48,608 nucleotides of DNA from WJMT01 sp964599635 (lineage in GTDB: Bacteria; Acidobacteriota; Aminicenantia; Aminicenantales; Aminicenantaceae), in NCBI GenBank assembly GCA_964599635.1, contig CAZRGM010000053.1, forward strand, positions 1-48,608, written 5' to 3'. Shown piece after piece: positions 33,276 to 42,214 of the stretch. The notes under the pieces were generated by a model. That model searched no databases. It was given only the letters and a program-made list of their open reading frames with translations, and was not told the origin of the DNA. The translations under genes were made by a program, and so were the position numbers. Every line of letters begins with the position of its first letter. The stretch's first letter is position 1.

Positions 33276-33704
33276 CTATCTCTTGGCTTTTGCCGTAGCC
33301 TTAGCTTTTTCAGCAGCCGTTTCTTTTTTCCTGGGTTTCTTTTTAAATTCACTTCCAATGAGTTCAATAATAGCCATTTCTGCTCCATCCCCAAAGCGAG
33401 ATCCTAATTTTATGATTCGGGTATATCCGCCTGGTCTTTCTTCAAACCGGGGGGCTATTTCTTCAAAAAGTTTTTTCACAACATCTTTTTTATAGACAAA
33501 TCTCGAGACTCTTCTCCTGGAATGAAGAGTTCCCCTTTTGGCCAGAGTGATCATCTTCTCAGCCATAGGTCTTAAAGCCTTTGCTTTTGCTGTGGTAGTC
33601 CTTATTCTCTCTTTTTCTAAAAATGAGGTAACGAGACTGCGTAGGAGCGCCTTTCTTTGCGCTGAAGCTCTGCCCAAACGGTGAGACTTGACTAAATGCC
33701 TCAT
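33276..33704 (-). CDS. rplQ: 50S ribosomal protein L17
   Basis: The 142-residue protein starts MRHLVKSHRLGRASAQRKAL and has the LEKERIRTTTAKAKALRPMAEK core. Residues 117-142 form a Lys/Ala tail absent from the shortest homologues. The ATG overlaps the rpoA stop (ATGA). It is the last gene of the alpha operon. Confidence 0.96.
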   Translation of the reverse strand: MRHLVKSHRLGRASAQRKALLRSLVTSFLEKERIRTTTAKAKALRPMAEKMITLAKRGTLHSRRRVSRFVYKKDVVKKLFEEIAPRFEERPGGYTRIIKLGSRFGDGAEMAIIELIGSEFKKKPRKKETAAEKAKATAKAKR

Positions 33705-34738
33705 TCTTCTTCTCCTTCTTCCTTTTCTTCCTGTATTGTTCTGAATTCCTCTATCTTTTCCAATAAGGCAGGATGAAATTCAGTATTTAATTCTAAACCC
33801 AATTCTTTTAGATTATCTTTTATTTCTATCAGGGATTTTCTGCCAAAATTCTTTGTTTTTAACAATTCATCTTCATTCTTCTGAACTAATTCATAAACTA
33901 ATTTTATCCCTGCAGAGCGCAGGCAATTGTTTGACCTAACCGAAAGTTCAAGATGATCAATAGATTTGGTTAAAATATCAAATTTATCCATATAAGGAAC
34001 TTCTTCCTTCTCGCTTTCTTCATCTTTCTTTATAGGTTCATCTACCACATTCATGAATATAACAAGATGGTCTCGCAAAATTTTTGCCGCTTTGGATACC
34101 GCATCCTGAGGAATCAATGCTCCTGTCGTCCATACTTCTAAAATCAGCTTCTCATAATCAATTCTTTTGCCGACCCGAGCTGGCTCAACCTTATAATTAA
34201 CTTTAATAATAGGGGAATGTGATGAATCGAGAGGGATAAAATCAACTCCTAAATCCTTGTTATAATTCTGGTCTGCTGAAATATATCCCCTTTTGTTCTC
34301 AATAATCATTTCCATATCTAAAGCTCCATCCACATCTAAAGAGGCAACATGAACATCTTTTTCAAGTATTTCAATATCGGAATCATGGTTAATATCAAAG
34401 GCCTTCGCTTCAGCAGGACCTTTAATTTTTAAAGACATAGTTTTTGGCTCTCTACTCTCCATTTTCAAGCGCAGGCTCTTTAAATTCAATATAATATCTG
34501 TCACGTCTTCGACAACACCAGGAATTGATGAAAACTCATGAAGAACGCCTTGAATCCGAATATTGGTTATGGCTGCTCCTTGAATCGAAGAAACAAGTAT
34601 TCTTCTTAATGCATTCCCTATTGTAACGCCATAACCCCTCTCAAAAGGCTGAGCAAGAAATTTTCCATATAAATTTGTTAGTGTTTCAAAATCACATTCA
34701 AGATGCTTTGGCCTCTGAAATCCTATTTCTGTCATCAT
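33701..34738 (-). CDS. rpoA: RNA polymerase subunit alpha
   Basis: The 345-residue subunit has the N-terminal assembly domain (LAQPFERGYGVTIGNALRR at 29-47), the insert domain, and the C-terminal DNA/activator-binding domain (LSVRSNNCLRSAGI, KNFGRKSLIEIKDNL). An acidic tail (EEKEEGEEE) closes it. GAGGAGG lies just before the ATG. An 86-nt AT-rich gap from rpsD is the longest within the cluster and could hold a secondary promoter. Confidence 0.97.
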   Translation of the reverse strand: MMTEIGFQRPKHLECDFETLTNLYGKFLAQPFERGYGVTIGNALRRILVSSIQGAAITNIRIQGVLHEFSSIPGVVEDVTDIILNLKSLRLKMESREPKTMSLKIKGPAEAKAFDINHDSDIEILEKDVHVASLDVDGALDMEMIIENKRGYISADQNYNKDLGVDFIPLDSSHSPIIKVNYKVEPARVGKRIDYEKLILEVWTTGALIPQDAVSKAAKILRDHLVIFMNVVDEPIKKDEESEKEEVPYMDKFDILTKSIDHLELSVRSNNCLRSAGIKLVYELVQKNEDELLKTKNFGRKSLIEIKDNLKELGLELNTEFHPALLEKIEEFRTIQEEKEEGEEE

Positions 34739-34824
34739 TCCTCCTCTTTGAGTACCCTAATTTACCAATAGAACCTATCATAAAAAGGATATTATTCTTT
34801 TTTACTTTATTTATAATTTTTTAT

Positions 34825-35451
34825 TTATTTTGAATATAATTCTACAATAAGTCTTTCCTCAATTGGAATGGTTATATCCTCCCGTTTTGGAAAAGAAACT
34901 ACAGAGACTGTTTTCTCTTCCATATTGATATTCAACCATGGAGGGACTTCTTTATTTTTATTAAATTCTATAATGGCGTTTAACTCCTCGCTATCTGAGG
35001 ATCTTTCATGTACAGATATAATATCTCCCTTTTCAACCAGCATAGAAGGGATAGTGACTTTCTTTCCGTTCTTCCGAAAATGTCCATAAGCGACCAACTG
35101 TCTGGCATGGGCTCTGGAATGAGCGAATCCGGCTAATAATATCACATTATCTAGCCTCCTTTCCAACATTGACAGAAGGATTTCTCCTGTCACACCTCTT
35201 TTCCTCTCTGCTCTCTCGAAAAATAACCTGAATTGTTTTTCAGACATTCCATAATATCTTTTTAATTTCTGTTTTTCTCTAAGCTGGATCCCATATCCCA
35301 ATATTCTTTTTCTCGTTCTTCCTTGTTCTCCAGGTGGGTAGGCTTTTCTCTCCATAGGACATTTATCCGTATAGCATTTGTTCCCTTTTAAAAACAATTT
35401 AGTCCGTTCAACCCTGCAGAAACGGCAAATACTTTTTCTATTTCTGGCCAT
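34825..35451 (-). CDS. rpsD: 30S ribosomal protein S4, zinc-binding form
   Basis: A 208-residue S4 with CRFC (residues 10-13) and two further cysteines (GNKCYTDKC), a complete zinc site, then the S4 RNA-binding domain (RLDNVILLAGFAHSRAHARQLVAYGHF in outline). The ATG at 35451 follows GAGGAG by 6 nt; a TTG two codons upstream falls within that ribosome site and is rejected. Confidence 0.96.
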   Translation of the reverse strand: MARNRKSICRFCRVERTKLFLKGNKCYTDKCPMERKAYPPGEQGRTRKRILGYGIQLREKQKLKRYYGMSEKQFRLFFERAERKRGVTGEILLSMLERRLDNVILLAGFAHSRAHARQLVAYGHFRKNGKKVTIPSMLVEKGDIISVHERSSDSEELNAIIEFNKNKEVPPWLNINMEEKTVSVVSFPKREDITIPIEERLIVELYSK

Positions 35452-35476
35452 AATCAACTCCTCACAGAATGATCTT

Positions 35477-35869
35477 TTAGACCCTTCTCCTTTTTCTTTC
35501 TCGGCATCCGTTATGAGGCAAAGGGGTTACATCTCTGATGGACTTTATTTCCAATCCTGCCGCCTGAAGAGCTCTAATGGCAGATTCTCTACCAGCTCCA
35601 GGACCTTTGACTCTAACATCAATATAACGTACGCCCAGCTCCTGCGCGCTCTCACCAACCTCCTGGGCAGCTAATTGGGCTGCGTAAGGGGTTCCTTTCC
35701 GCGCACCACTGAAACCTGCTTTGCCACAACTTCCCCAGCAGACAACATTGCCCTGTTGGTCAGTAATGGTGATGATGGTATTGTTAAAAGTAGATGTTAT
35801 ATCGGCTACACCATAGCCGATATCTTTCTTTATTTTTTTCTTTTTTTGCTTTGTTCTTTTCTTAGGCAT
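35477..35869 (-). CDS. rpsK: 30S ribosomal protein S11
   Basis: The 130-residue protein contains ADITSTFNNTIITITDQQGN, SCGKAGFSGARKGTPYAAQ and the C-terminal DVTPLPHNGCRERKRRRV, which identify S11. The Lys-rich N-terminus is normal. Confidence 0.97.
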   Translation of the reverse strand: MPKKRTKQKKKKIKKDIGYGVADITSTFNNTIITITDQQGNVVCWGSCGKAGFSGARKGTPYAAQLAAQEVGESAQELGVRYIDVRVKGPGAGRESAIRALQAAGLEIKSIRDVTPLPHNGCRERKRRRV

Positions 35870-35882
35870 CCGTAATCCCTCA

Positions 35883-36245
35883 TTACTTCTTTATTTTACT
35901 GCGAGCAGGACCCTTTCTGGTTCGGGCATTTGTTTTTGTCCTCTGCCCCTTTACTGGAAGGTTCTTTTGGTGACGCATTCCTCTATATGAACCGATATCT
36001 ATCAATCTTTTTATATTTCCCTGAACTTCTTTTCTTAAGTCCCCCTCTATTTTCTCTCCCTTTTCTATTTGATTCCTTATTTTATTGATTTCTTCATCTG
36101 TAAGATCTTTTACCTTCTTGTCCTTATTGATTTTCACCTTTTCTAAAATCATATTAGATCGGGAACGCCCTATCCCATAAATATAAGTCAAGCCTATTTC
36201 AATCCTTTTTTCTTGTGGGAGTGTAATTCCTGCTATTCTTGCCAT
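35883..36245 (-). CDS. rpsM: 30S ribosomal protein S13
   Basis: The 120-residue product begins MARIAGITLPQEKRIEIGLT and ends in the basic tail TNARTRKGPARSKIKK; RGMRHQKNLPVKGQRTKTN is the S13 signature. The stop of rpmJ lies 11 nt upstream. Confidence 0.97.
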   Translation of the reverse strand: MARIAGITLPQEKRIEIGLTYIYGIGRSRSNMILEKVKINKDKKVKDLTDEEINKIRNQIEKGEKIEGDLRKEVQGNIKRLIDIGSYRGMRHQKNLPVKGQRTKTNARTRKGPARSKIKK

Positions 36246-36256
36246 TTTTACCTCAT

Positions 36257-36370
36257 CTATCCTTGTCTTTGTTTGTGTTTTGGATTGGTGCAGATAACTC
36301 TCAGAATGCCTTTTCTTCTTATAATCCTGCAGTTTCTACACATTTTCTTTACTGATGTTCTTACTTTCAT
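36257..36370 (-). CDS. rpmJ: 50S ribosomal protein L36, zinc-ribbon form
   Basis: A 37-residue gene found by translating the infA-rpsM gap. It starts MKVRTSVKKMCRNC and ends ICTNPKHKQRQG, with zinc ligands C11, C14, C27 and H32. The ATG is at 36368-36370 and the TAG at 36257-36259, 18 nt after infA and 11 nt before rpsM. Confidence 0.95.
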   Translation of the reverse strand: MKVRTSVKKMCRNCRIIRRKGILRVICTNPKHKQRQG

Positions 36371-36388
36371 TTCATTTCCTCACTATAG

Positions 36389-36610
36389 CTATTTAAACCG
36401 ATAAATGATCCTTCCCTTGGTCAAATCATACGGTGAAAGTTCAACCAAAACTTTATCTCCTGGCAAAATACGGATAAAATATTTGCGCATTTTTCCTGAT
36501 ATATGAGCTAATATAATGTGTTTATTAGGTAGCTCCACTTTGAACATAGCATTAGGAAGTGTTTCAATAACTGTTCCTTCAGTCTCATAAACATCTTCCT
36601 TTTTAGGCAT
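36389..36610 (-). CDS. infA: Translation initiation factor IF-1
   Basis: A 73-residue OB-fold protein with GTVIETLPNAMFKVEL, ILAHISGKMRK and the end SPYDLTKGRIIYRFK, all IF-1. It occupies the ribosomal A site during initiation. Its start overlaps the map stop by 8 nt. Confidence 0.97.
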   Translation of the reverse strand: MPKKEDVYETEGTVIETLPNAMFKVELPNKHIILAHISGKMRKYFIRILPGDKVLVELSPYDLTKGRIIYRFK

Positions 36611-37391
36611 GCCTTCTCTCCCGATGCTTTTCCTCTCCCTTCGTTTCTAATATACTTAAAATTTCAGGGCCTTCTTCAGTGACAGCAACCGTATTTTCAT
36701 AATGAGCCGATAGACTTCTATCTTTTGTAACCGCGGTCCAGTTGTCTTCTAATATCTCTACATCCCAGTCTCCTGCCGCAATCATGGGCTCAATAGCGAG
36801 GACCATTCCTGGCTTAATCTTAGGCCCATGGGCTGGAGAACCAAAGTTAGGAACCTGAGGCTCCTCATGGAGAGATAATCCAATCCCATGGCCCACAAAA
36901 CTCCTTATGACTGAAAATCCATTGGATTCGACACATTTCTGCACGGCAGAAGATATGTCAGATATCCTGTTCCCAACTCTAACCTGCTCAATTCCTTTAT
37001 CAAGACTCTGCTTGACTGTTTCTATGAGCTTCTCTGCCTCGGAAGAAACCTCCTGCACGGGGACCGTTATTGCGGCATCTCCATAAAAACCATTATAAAT
37101 CACTCCAAAATCTATACTTATGATATCGCCCTTCTTAAGTGACCTTGAGGAAGGAATACCATGAACAATCTCTTCGTTAATAGATGTGCACAAACAGGCT
37201 GGAAATCCCTGATATCCTTTAAAAGCTGGCCTTGCTCCAAGCTCTAATGTTCTCATCTCAGCATGCTCATCCAATTCTTTGGTCTTTATACCAGGTTTGA
37301 TCATTTGCTTTAACTCACTCAAAATCTGAGCTACAATTCGATTGCTCTTTTTCATCAGTTCTATCTCTTTATCACTCTTGTAAATAATCAT
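36603..37391 (-). CDS. map: Methionine aminopeptidase type I
   Basis: A 262-residue type I enzyme. The five metal ligands are in place: D in SIDFGVIYNGFYGDAAIT (two Asp), H in GHGIGLSLHEEP, E in LAIEPM, and E in AHYENTVAVT. It removes initiator Met as chains emerge from the ribosome. The ATG overlaps the adk stop (ATGA). Confidence 0.97.
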   Translation of the reverse strand: MIIYKSDKEIELMKKSNRIVAQILSELKQMIKPGIKTKELDEHAEMRTLELGARPAFKGYQGFPACLCTSINEEIVHGIPSSRSLKKGDIISIDFGVIYNGFYGDAAITVPVQEVSSEAEKLIETVKQSLDKGIEQVRVGNRISDISSAVQKCVESNGFSVIRSFVGHGIGLSLHEEPQVPNFGSPAHGPKIKPGMVLAIEPMIAAGDWDVEILEDNWTAVTKDRSLSAHYENTVAVTEEGPEILSILETKGEEKHRERRHA

Positions 37392-38059
37392 GTTAAAGCT
37401 TCTAATTCTTTTTCCTTATTATAACTTTTATTTATAATGGAACAAATTCGTTTAAATACGAGAGCTCTGCTGCTTTGGCCGTCAACAGCTCTATATATTC
37501 CTTTATTCTTATAATATTGGATTAACTTTTCGGTCTCATTATGGTAAATTGCAAGCCTTTTTTCAATGACTTCCGGCTTATCATCTCCTCTCTGGATAAG
37601 TTTTCCTCCACAGCGTTCACATCGTTTATTTTTTAAGAGATCTTCTCTATCTATATTATAGATAGAATGGCATTCAGTACAAATCCAACGAGAAGAAAGA
37701 CGCTTGATCGCGATCCTGTCGCTAATTCTAATATCTATGACGATCTCATTTTGTACGGCATCCATCTTTTCCAGCGAACGGGCCTGTGAGATATTCCTTG
37801 GAAATCCGTCCAGGGTATAACCATTTCTGCAGTCTTGTTTATGAATTCTTTGCTTAATCAAATCAATAATGAGTCTGTCTTTGACGAGCTCCCCTTTATC
37901 CATACTTTCCTTAGCCTTCATTCCCAAAGAAGTTCCTTCTTCTACAGCCTTTCTCAAAATATCTCCTGCCGATATTTTGGGGAATCCAAATTTGTTTTCA
38001 ATGAGGTTTCCCTGGGTTCCTTTCCCAGATCCAGGAGGCCCAAGCAGGATGATTTTCAT
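37388..38059 (-). CDS. adk: Adenylate kinase, zinc-lid form
   Basis: A 223-residue kinase with P-loop GPPGSGKGTQ (7-16), DGFPRN, and a long LID carrying two CxxC pairs (CTECH and CERCGG), so a structural zinc. It balances AMP, ADP and ATP. It overlaps secY upstream and map downstream by 4 nt each. Confidence 0.97.
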   Translation of the reverse strand: MKIILLGPPGSGKGTQGNLIENKFGFPKISAGDILRKAVEEGTSLGMKAKESMDKGELVKDRLIIDLIKQRIHKQDCRNGYTLDGFPRNISQARSLEKMDAVQNEIVIDIRISDRIAIKRLSSRWICTECHSIYNIDREDLLKNKRCERCGGKLIQRGDDKPEVIEKRLAIYHNETEKLIQYYKNKGIYRAVDGQSSRALVFKRICSIINKSYNKEKELEALT

Positions 38060-39441
38060 CCCCTCCTCCCTTTAATTCGTCTGCGCCGCATAAATCCATC
38101 ATAATGGCGCATGACAAGCTGAGCTTCTATCTGCTGTAAAGTGTCCATAGCTACACCAACCACAATAAGAATAGAAGTTCCTCCAAAATAAAACTGCACA
38201 TTCAATCCTTGAGTAAACCATTCAGGGAGATTCTGATCTAAAAAGTTCCCTATGAACGGAATGGGCTGAACTTTAAACCCGGTAATAAGGATTTCTGGGA
38301 TGATAGCCACTGCTGCAAGGTAAACAGCTCCCACCAATGTGAGCCTTGATAAGACACCATCTATATAGTCTGATGTATTTTTCCCAGGCCGTATTCCGGG
38401 AATAAATCCTCCATATTTTCTGAGATTATCAGCCACATCAGAGGGGTTAAAAATAATCGAAACATAAAAATAAGTAAAAAATATAATCGATGCGACATAG
38501 AATAGATTATAAAGCGGCATTCCCATAGAAAACTGTTCAGCTATTTGTCTCAAAAATGGAACTCTAATCATCTGAGCAATTGTGGAGGGGATTGTGATAA
38601 TTGAAGCGGCAAATATGATAGGGATGACTCCCCCTGTATTGACTCTAAGAGGAAGATGAGTGCTCTGCCCTCCATATATCTTACGTCCGATCACTCTTTT
38701 GGCGTAAGAAACAGGAAGTCTCCGCTGACCTCTTTCCACAAATACAATGATCCCTATCACCGCAACCATCAAAATAACCAGAAAGATAACCCTCAAGGGA
38801 GTGAGTTCCCCAGTTTTTAATCCACCTAGAATACTCTGAAGGCCACGAGGAAAACCGACCACAATTCCTGCAAATATAATCAGCGATATGCCGTTTCCAA
38901 TCCCTCTTTCAGATATTTGTTCTCCTAACCACATGATAAAAACAGTCCCTGTTGTCAGCGTCAACACCGTCAAAAACTTGAATCCCAAACCTGGATTAGG
39001 CACGATCGGGGCTCCACCTGGAGTTTTAGCCGTCTCCAAAAATATGCTGATAGCTGTTGCTTGAATGATGCAGATAATAAGGGTTCCATATCTTGTATAC
39101 TGAGTTATCTTTTTTCTCCCCAACTCTCCTTCTTTAGAGAGTCTTTCTAAATAAGGCCATACCACCTGCAACAATTGTAGAATAATCGAAGCACTGATAT
39201 AAGGCATGATTCCCAATGCGAAAACAGTCATCCGCGACATGTTCTGCCCACTGAACAAATCGACCATCCCCAGGATTGTTCCTTTTTGGGCTTGCCAAAA
39301 TTCAGCTAAAGCAGAGCTGCTTATCCCTGGATTGGGGATCTGAGCTCCTATCCTGTAAACAGCCAGAATAGCCAGAGTGAAAAGAACCCTCTTCCGTAAA
39401 TCCGGAATACTGAAAATATTTCTTATACTTTCTAGCATCAT
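38056..39441 (-). CDS. secY: Preprotein translocase subunit SecY
   Basis: The 461-residue, ten-helix channel protein begins with the cytoplasmic ESIRNIFSIPDLRKRVLFTLA segment and TM1. It has the plug-region NPGISS, GNGISLIIFAGIV, the GQSTHLPLRVNTGGVIPIIFA region and the GIRPGKNTSDYI cytoplasmic loop. It forms the protein-conducting pore with SecE and SecG. The ATG overlaps the rplO stop. Confidence 0.97.
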   Translation of the reverse strand: MMLESIRNIFSIPDLRKRVLFTLAILAVYRIGAQIPNPGISSSALAEFWQAQKGTILGMVDLFSGQNMSRMTVFALGIMPYISASIILQLLQVVWPYLERLSKEGELGRKKITQYTRYGTLIICIIQATAISIFLETAKTPGGAPIVPNPGLGFKFLTVLTLTTGTVFIMWLGEQISERGIGNGISLIIFAGIVVGFPRGLQSILGGLKTGELTPLRVIFLVILMVAVIGIIVFVERGQRRLPVSYAKRVIGRKIYGGQSTHLPLRVNTGGVIPIIFAASIITIPSTIAQMIRVPFLRQIAEQFSMGMPLYNLFYVASIIFFTYFYVSIIFNPSDVADNLRKYGGFIPGIRPGKNTSDYIDGVLSRLTLVGAVYLAAVAIIPEILITGFKVQPIPFIGNFLDQNLPEWFTQGLNVQFYFGGTSILIVVGVAMDTLQQIEAQLVMRHYDGFMRRRRIKGRRG

Positions 39442-39884
39442 TCACTTCCAATTAAAACAGCTTTTCCTCCTGCCTTTTCTATCTTTTCTTTGGCAGACTT
39501 TGAAAACTTATGAGCATGAATGATCTTGGGGCTGGTTATTTTACCACGCCCCAATACCTTGACAGGCTGAGACTTCTTTTTTGCGAGACCATTCTCTATA
39601 AGATCTTTGATTTTAATCGTATTCTTTTCTATCTTATTGAGTCTGTCGATATTGACTTCAGAATATTCTTTACGAAAAATATTTGTAAAGCCTCTTTTCG
39701 GCACTCTCCGAACAAGAGGCATCTGGCCCCCTTCAAATCCAAATCTCTTAGAGTATCCAGATATGGATTTCTGGCCTTTGGTTCCTCGGCCTGACGTTTT
39801 TCCTCTTCCCGAACCAGGTCCCCGGCCGACTCTTCTTCTGTTCTTACGGGAACCCTCTGCTGGGCTAAGTTCATTTAATTTCAT
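39438..39884 (-). CDS. rplO: 50S ribosomal protein L15
   Basis: A 148-residue protein, MKLNELSPAEGSRKNRRRVG at the start, then the Gly/Arg-rich GRGPGSGRGKTSGRGTKGQ and GFEGGQMPLVRRVPKRGF blocks. The C-terminus (VIHAHKFSKSAKEKIEKAGG-like) is typical. It overlaps rpmD by 4 nt. Confidence 0.97.
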   Translation of the reverse strand: MKLNELSPAEGSRKNRRRVGRGPGSGRGKTSGRGTKGQKSISGYSKRFGFEGGQMPLVRRVPKRGFTNIFRKEYSEVNIDRLNKIEKNTIKIKDLIENGLAKKKSQPVKVLGRGKITSPKIIHAHKFSKSAKEKIEKAGGKAVLIGSE

Positions 39885-40123
39885 TTTTGAATCAACTCCT
39901 CAACTTTGACTAAATGAGATACTTTGTTTATCATCCCTCTTACTTCTGGGCAATCCTTTTTTATGACCTCAGAACTGATTCTCCTCAATCCCAATCCTCT
40001 CACCACTTCCCTTTGTTTTTGGGGACGTCCCACTAAACTCCGCACTAAAGTTACTTTCAGTTTTTTTCCTGAGGGATGTGAGTCCTTCTTTTTTGGAGCT
40101 GCCTTTTTTTCCTTTACTGCCAT
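39881..40123 (-). CDS. rpmD: 50S ribosomal protein L30 with N-terminal extension
   Basis: The L30 fold begins near residue 21 (KLKVTLVRSLVGRPQKQREV, then GLGLRRISSEVI and the VRGMINKVSHLV helix). Residues 1-20 are a Lys/Pro/Ala-rich extension beyond the usual 60-residue length. The ATG overlaps the rpsE stop by 10 nt. Confidence 0.94.
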   Translation of the reverse strand: MAVKEKKAAPKKKDSHPSGKKLKVTLVRSLVGRPQKQREVVRGLGLRRISSEVIKKDCPEVRGMINKVSHLVKVEELIQK

Positions 40124-40626
40124 ATCATATCCTTGTCTTTGTCCCTAACTCTTGAAAGTCCATCAGGGCTCTTTAGCTTCTTTAAAGCATCTATGGTTGC
40201 ATGGGCCACACTTAAAGGGTTATTGCTTCCAACTGATTTGGTAAGAACGTCTTTGACCCCCGCTAATTCCATAATAACCCTAACGGCTCCTCCCGCAATA
40301 ATCCCTGTTCCTTTAGAAGCGGGACGAAGAATAACCTCTCCCCCACAGTGAACACCTTTTATGAAGTGGGGAATGGTCGTGCCTTTAAGAGGGACTTCTA
40401 TCATATTTTTTTTGGCATCTTTAGCCCCTTTTTTGATAGCTGGAGGGACTTCTCTCGCCTTCCCTTTTCCTATGCCAATGAGTCCTTTTTCATTTCCTAC
40501 AGCCACTAAAGCAGAAAAACTTAAATTTTTGCCTCCTTTGACCACCTTCATAGTCCTTCGGATAGAAATAACCTGGTCTTTTAATTCTTCTTCAGCTTCT
40601 TCTTTATCGAATTTTTCTTCGTCCAC
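40114..40626 (-). CDS. rpsE: 30S ribosomal protein S5
   Basis: The 170-residue S5 has the double-stranded RNA-binding domain (VVKGGKNLSFSALVAVGNEKG) and the C-terminal TKSVGSNNPLSVAHATIDAL block. The start is GTG at 40626, with AGGAGGG eight bases upstream. The first 20 residues are very acidic (DEEKFDKEEAEEE). Confidence 0.96.
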   Translation of the reverse strand: MDEEKFDKEEAEEELKDQVISIRRTMKVVKGGKNLSFSALVAVGNEKGLIGIGKGKAREVPPAIKKGAKDAKKNMIEVPLKGTTIPHFIKGVHCGGEVILRPASKGTGIIAGGAVRVIMELAGVKDVLTKSVGSNNPLSVAHATIDALKKLKSPDGLSRVRDKDKDMIWQ

Positions 40627-40649
40627 TCTTTTCCCTCCTTAAAAACCGC

Positions 40650-41024
40650 TCAGAATTTAACTCCTGATTTCCTAATGAATTCAGCCAAAGCTTTAATCCT
40701 TCCCTGATAGGGATAATGACCTCTGTCAAATACAATTTCTTTGATTCCTTTCTCTTTCAATCTTTCAGCTATTGTAGTACCCAGAGTTTCAGAAGCTTTT
40801 ATATTTTTGGTGTTATCGTTCTTCTTGCGAAAATCCTTTTCCAATGTAGAGGCCGAAGTCAGCACAACTCCATCGATATCATCAACAGCTTGAATATAAA
40901 TATATCTGTTGCTGCGGGTCACATTGAGTCTGGGCTTTTCCGCAGTTCCTTTAATCTTTTTTCTGATTCTTTTCCTTATTCTTTTCTTAGCTTGTTTCTT
41001 TTTATAGACTTTATTCTTATACAC
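40650..41024 (-). CDS. rplR: 50S ribosomal protein L18
   Basis: A 124-residue protein with a strongly basic N-terminus (RIRKRIRKKIKGTAEKPRLN), RSNRYIYIQAVDD and the final DRGHYPYQGRIKALAEFIR, all L18. The start is GTG at 41024 with TAGGAG upstream; it overlaps rplF by 8 nt. Confidence 0.96.
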   Translation of the reverse strand: MYKNKVYKKKQAKKRIRKRIRKKIKGTAEKPRLNVTRSNRYIYIQAVDDIDGVVLTSASTLEKDFRKKNDNTKNIKASETLGTTIAERLKEKGIKEIVFDRGHYPYQGRIKALAEFIRKSGVKF

Positions 41025-41568
41025 CGGTTGCTCCTACTCCCGCTTTACGTTCTTTCTTAATCAATCTCTCTCCTGAATATCTGATTCCTTTCAGTTTGTA
41101 AGCGTCAGGTTTCCTGAAGCTTTTTATTTTATGTGCCTCCTGCCCCACTCTTTGTTTATTAATTCCCTTTACTATGATTGTATTCGGGTTCTCCATTTCT
41201 ATTTCTATATCCTCAGGAACATCATAGACAACAGGTTTAGAATATCCCAAACTTAGCTCCAGCTTATTTTTCTGAAGCTTTGCTCTAAATCCCACCCCCA
41301 CAATCTCAAGTTTTTTTGAGAACCCTTCTGTAACACCTATTAAAGCATTGACAGCTAAGGTCCGAGAGAGACCATGAAAAGCAGCGGCTTGATTCTCATT
41401 GCTTTCTCTTTTAAAAATCAAAACATCATCTTTTAACACTGCTTTTATTCCTTTAAACAGAGGCGATTCATTCTTTCCTTTAGGACCATGGAACTCAATT
41501 TTATTGGAATGAACTTCCACTTTCACTTTATCAGGAATGTGAATTGGATTTTGACCGACTCTTGACAT
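41017..41568 (-). CDS. rplF: 50S ribosomal protein L6
   Basis: The 183-residue protein starts MSRVGQNPIHIPDKVKVEV. It has two L6 repeats and the GINKQRVGQEAHKIKSFRKP and DAYKLKGIRYSGE signature segments. Confidence 0.97.
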   Translation of the reverse strand: MSRVGQNPIHIPDKVKVEVHSNKIEFHGPKGKNESPLFKGIKAVLKDDVLIFKRESNENQAAAFHGLSRTLAVNALIGVTEGFSKKLEIVGVGFRAKLQKNKLELSLGYSKPVVYDVPEDIEIEMENPNTIIVKGINKQRVGQEAHKIKSFRKPDAYKLKGIRYSGERLIKKERKAGVGATGV

Positions 41569-41593
41569 TTTTACCTTCCTTTAGTCCCAATAC

Positions 41594-41992
41594 TCACCAG
41601 ATCTGACATAAAACTTCTCCTCCGAGCCCCATGTCTTTACATTTTTTCCCAGTAAACACACCTTTAGAAGTAGAAATGACCACAATCCCCAAGCCATCAA
41701 GAACCTTTGGGATATTATCTTTTTTACAGTAAATACGACATCCTGGCTTACTTAACCTCTCCAATCCTGAAATGACATTTTTTTTATCTTCGGTATATTT
41801 TAAAAACAATTTTAGAATTCCCTGCTTTTTATCATCTATGACTTTATAATTCCTTATATAACCTTCATCCTTTAATATCTTGGCTACAGCCACTTTTATT
41901 TTAGATGAAGGAATGTCAACTTCTTTTTTCCTGACCATTCCTGCATTTCTAATTCTTGTTAGCATGTCTGCAATAGGATCTGTTAAAGTCAT
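41594..41992 (-). CDS. rpsH: 30S ribosomal protein S8
   Basis: The 132-residue S8 begins MTLTDPIADMLTRIRNAG. It ends in the conserved GIVVISTSKGVFTGKKCKD and GGEVLCQIW. S8 is the usual autogenous repressor of the spc operon; the sequence here does not show a clear repressor-binding helix by eye. Confidence 0.97.
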   Translation of the reverse strand: MTLTDPIADMLTRIRNAGMVRKKEVDIPSSKIKVAVAKILKDEGYIRNYKVIDDKKQGILKLFLKYTEDKKNVISGLERLSKPGCRIYCKKDNIPKVLDGLGIVVISTSKGVFTGKKCKDMGLGGEVLCQIW

Positions 41993-42014
41993 AATTATAT
42001 ACCTCGCTTTTTCT

Positions 42015-42200
42015 CTACCAAGATGCTTTAGTTACCCCTGGTATTTCGCCTTTCAGAGCAAGCTCCCTAAAGCATAATCGGCACAAGTCAAATTTTCTAA
42101 GATAACCTTTTGGTCGGCCGCAAATCCGACATCTGTTTTTATATCTCACCTGGTATTTAGGGTCTCTTTTATGTTTTGCGATAGATGATTTTTTAGCCAT
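42015..42200 (-). CDS. rpsN: 30S ribosomal protein S14, zinc (type Z) form
   Basis: A 61-residue short S14 with the zinc knuckle CRICGRP ... CRLCFRELAL and the C-terminal GEIPGVTKASW. This is the C+ type found in Gram-positives, thermophiles and many deep-branching phyla rather than the long zinc-free form. Confidence 0.97.
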   Translation of the reverse strand: MAKKSSIAKHKRDPKYQVRYKNRCRICGRPKGYLRKFDLCRLCFRELALKGEIPGVTKASW

Positions 42201-42214
42201 TTTTCCCTTCCTTT

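Noticed and set aside
41594..41640. S8-binding repressor helix in the spc region
   Set aside because: No clear match to the conserved S8 target could be made by eye.
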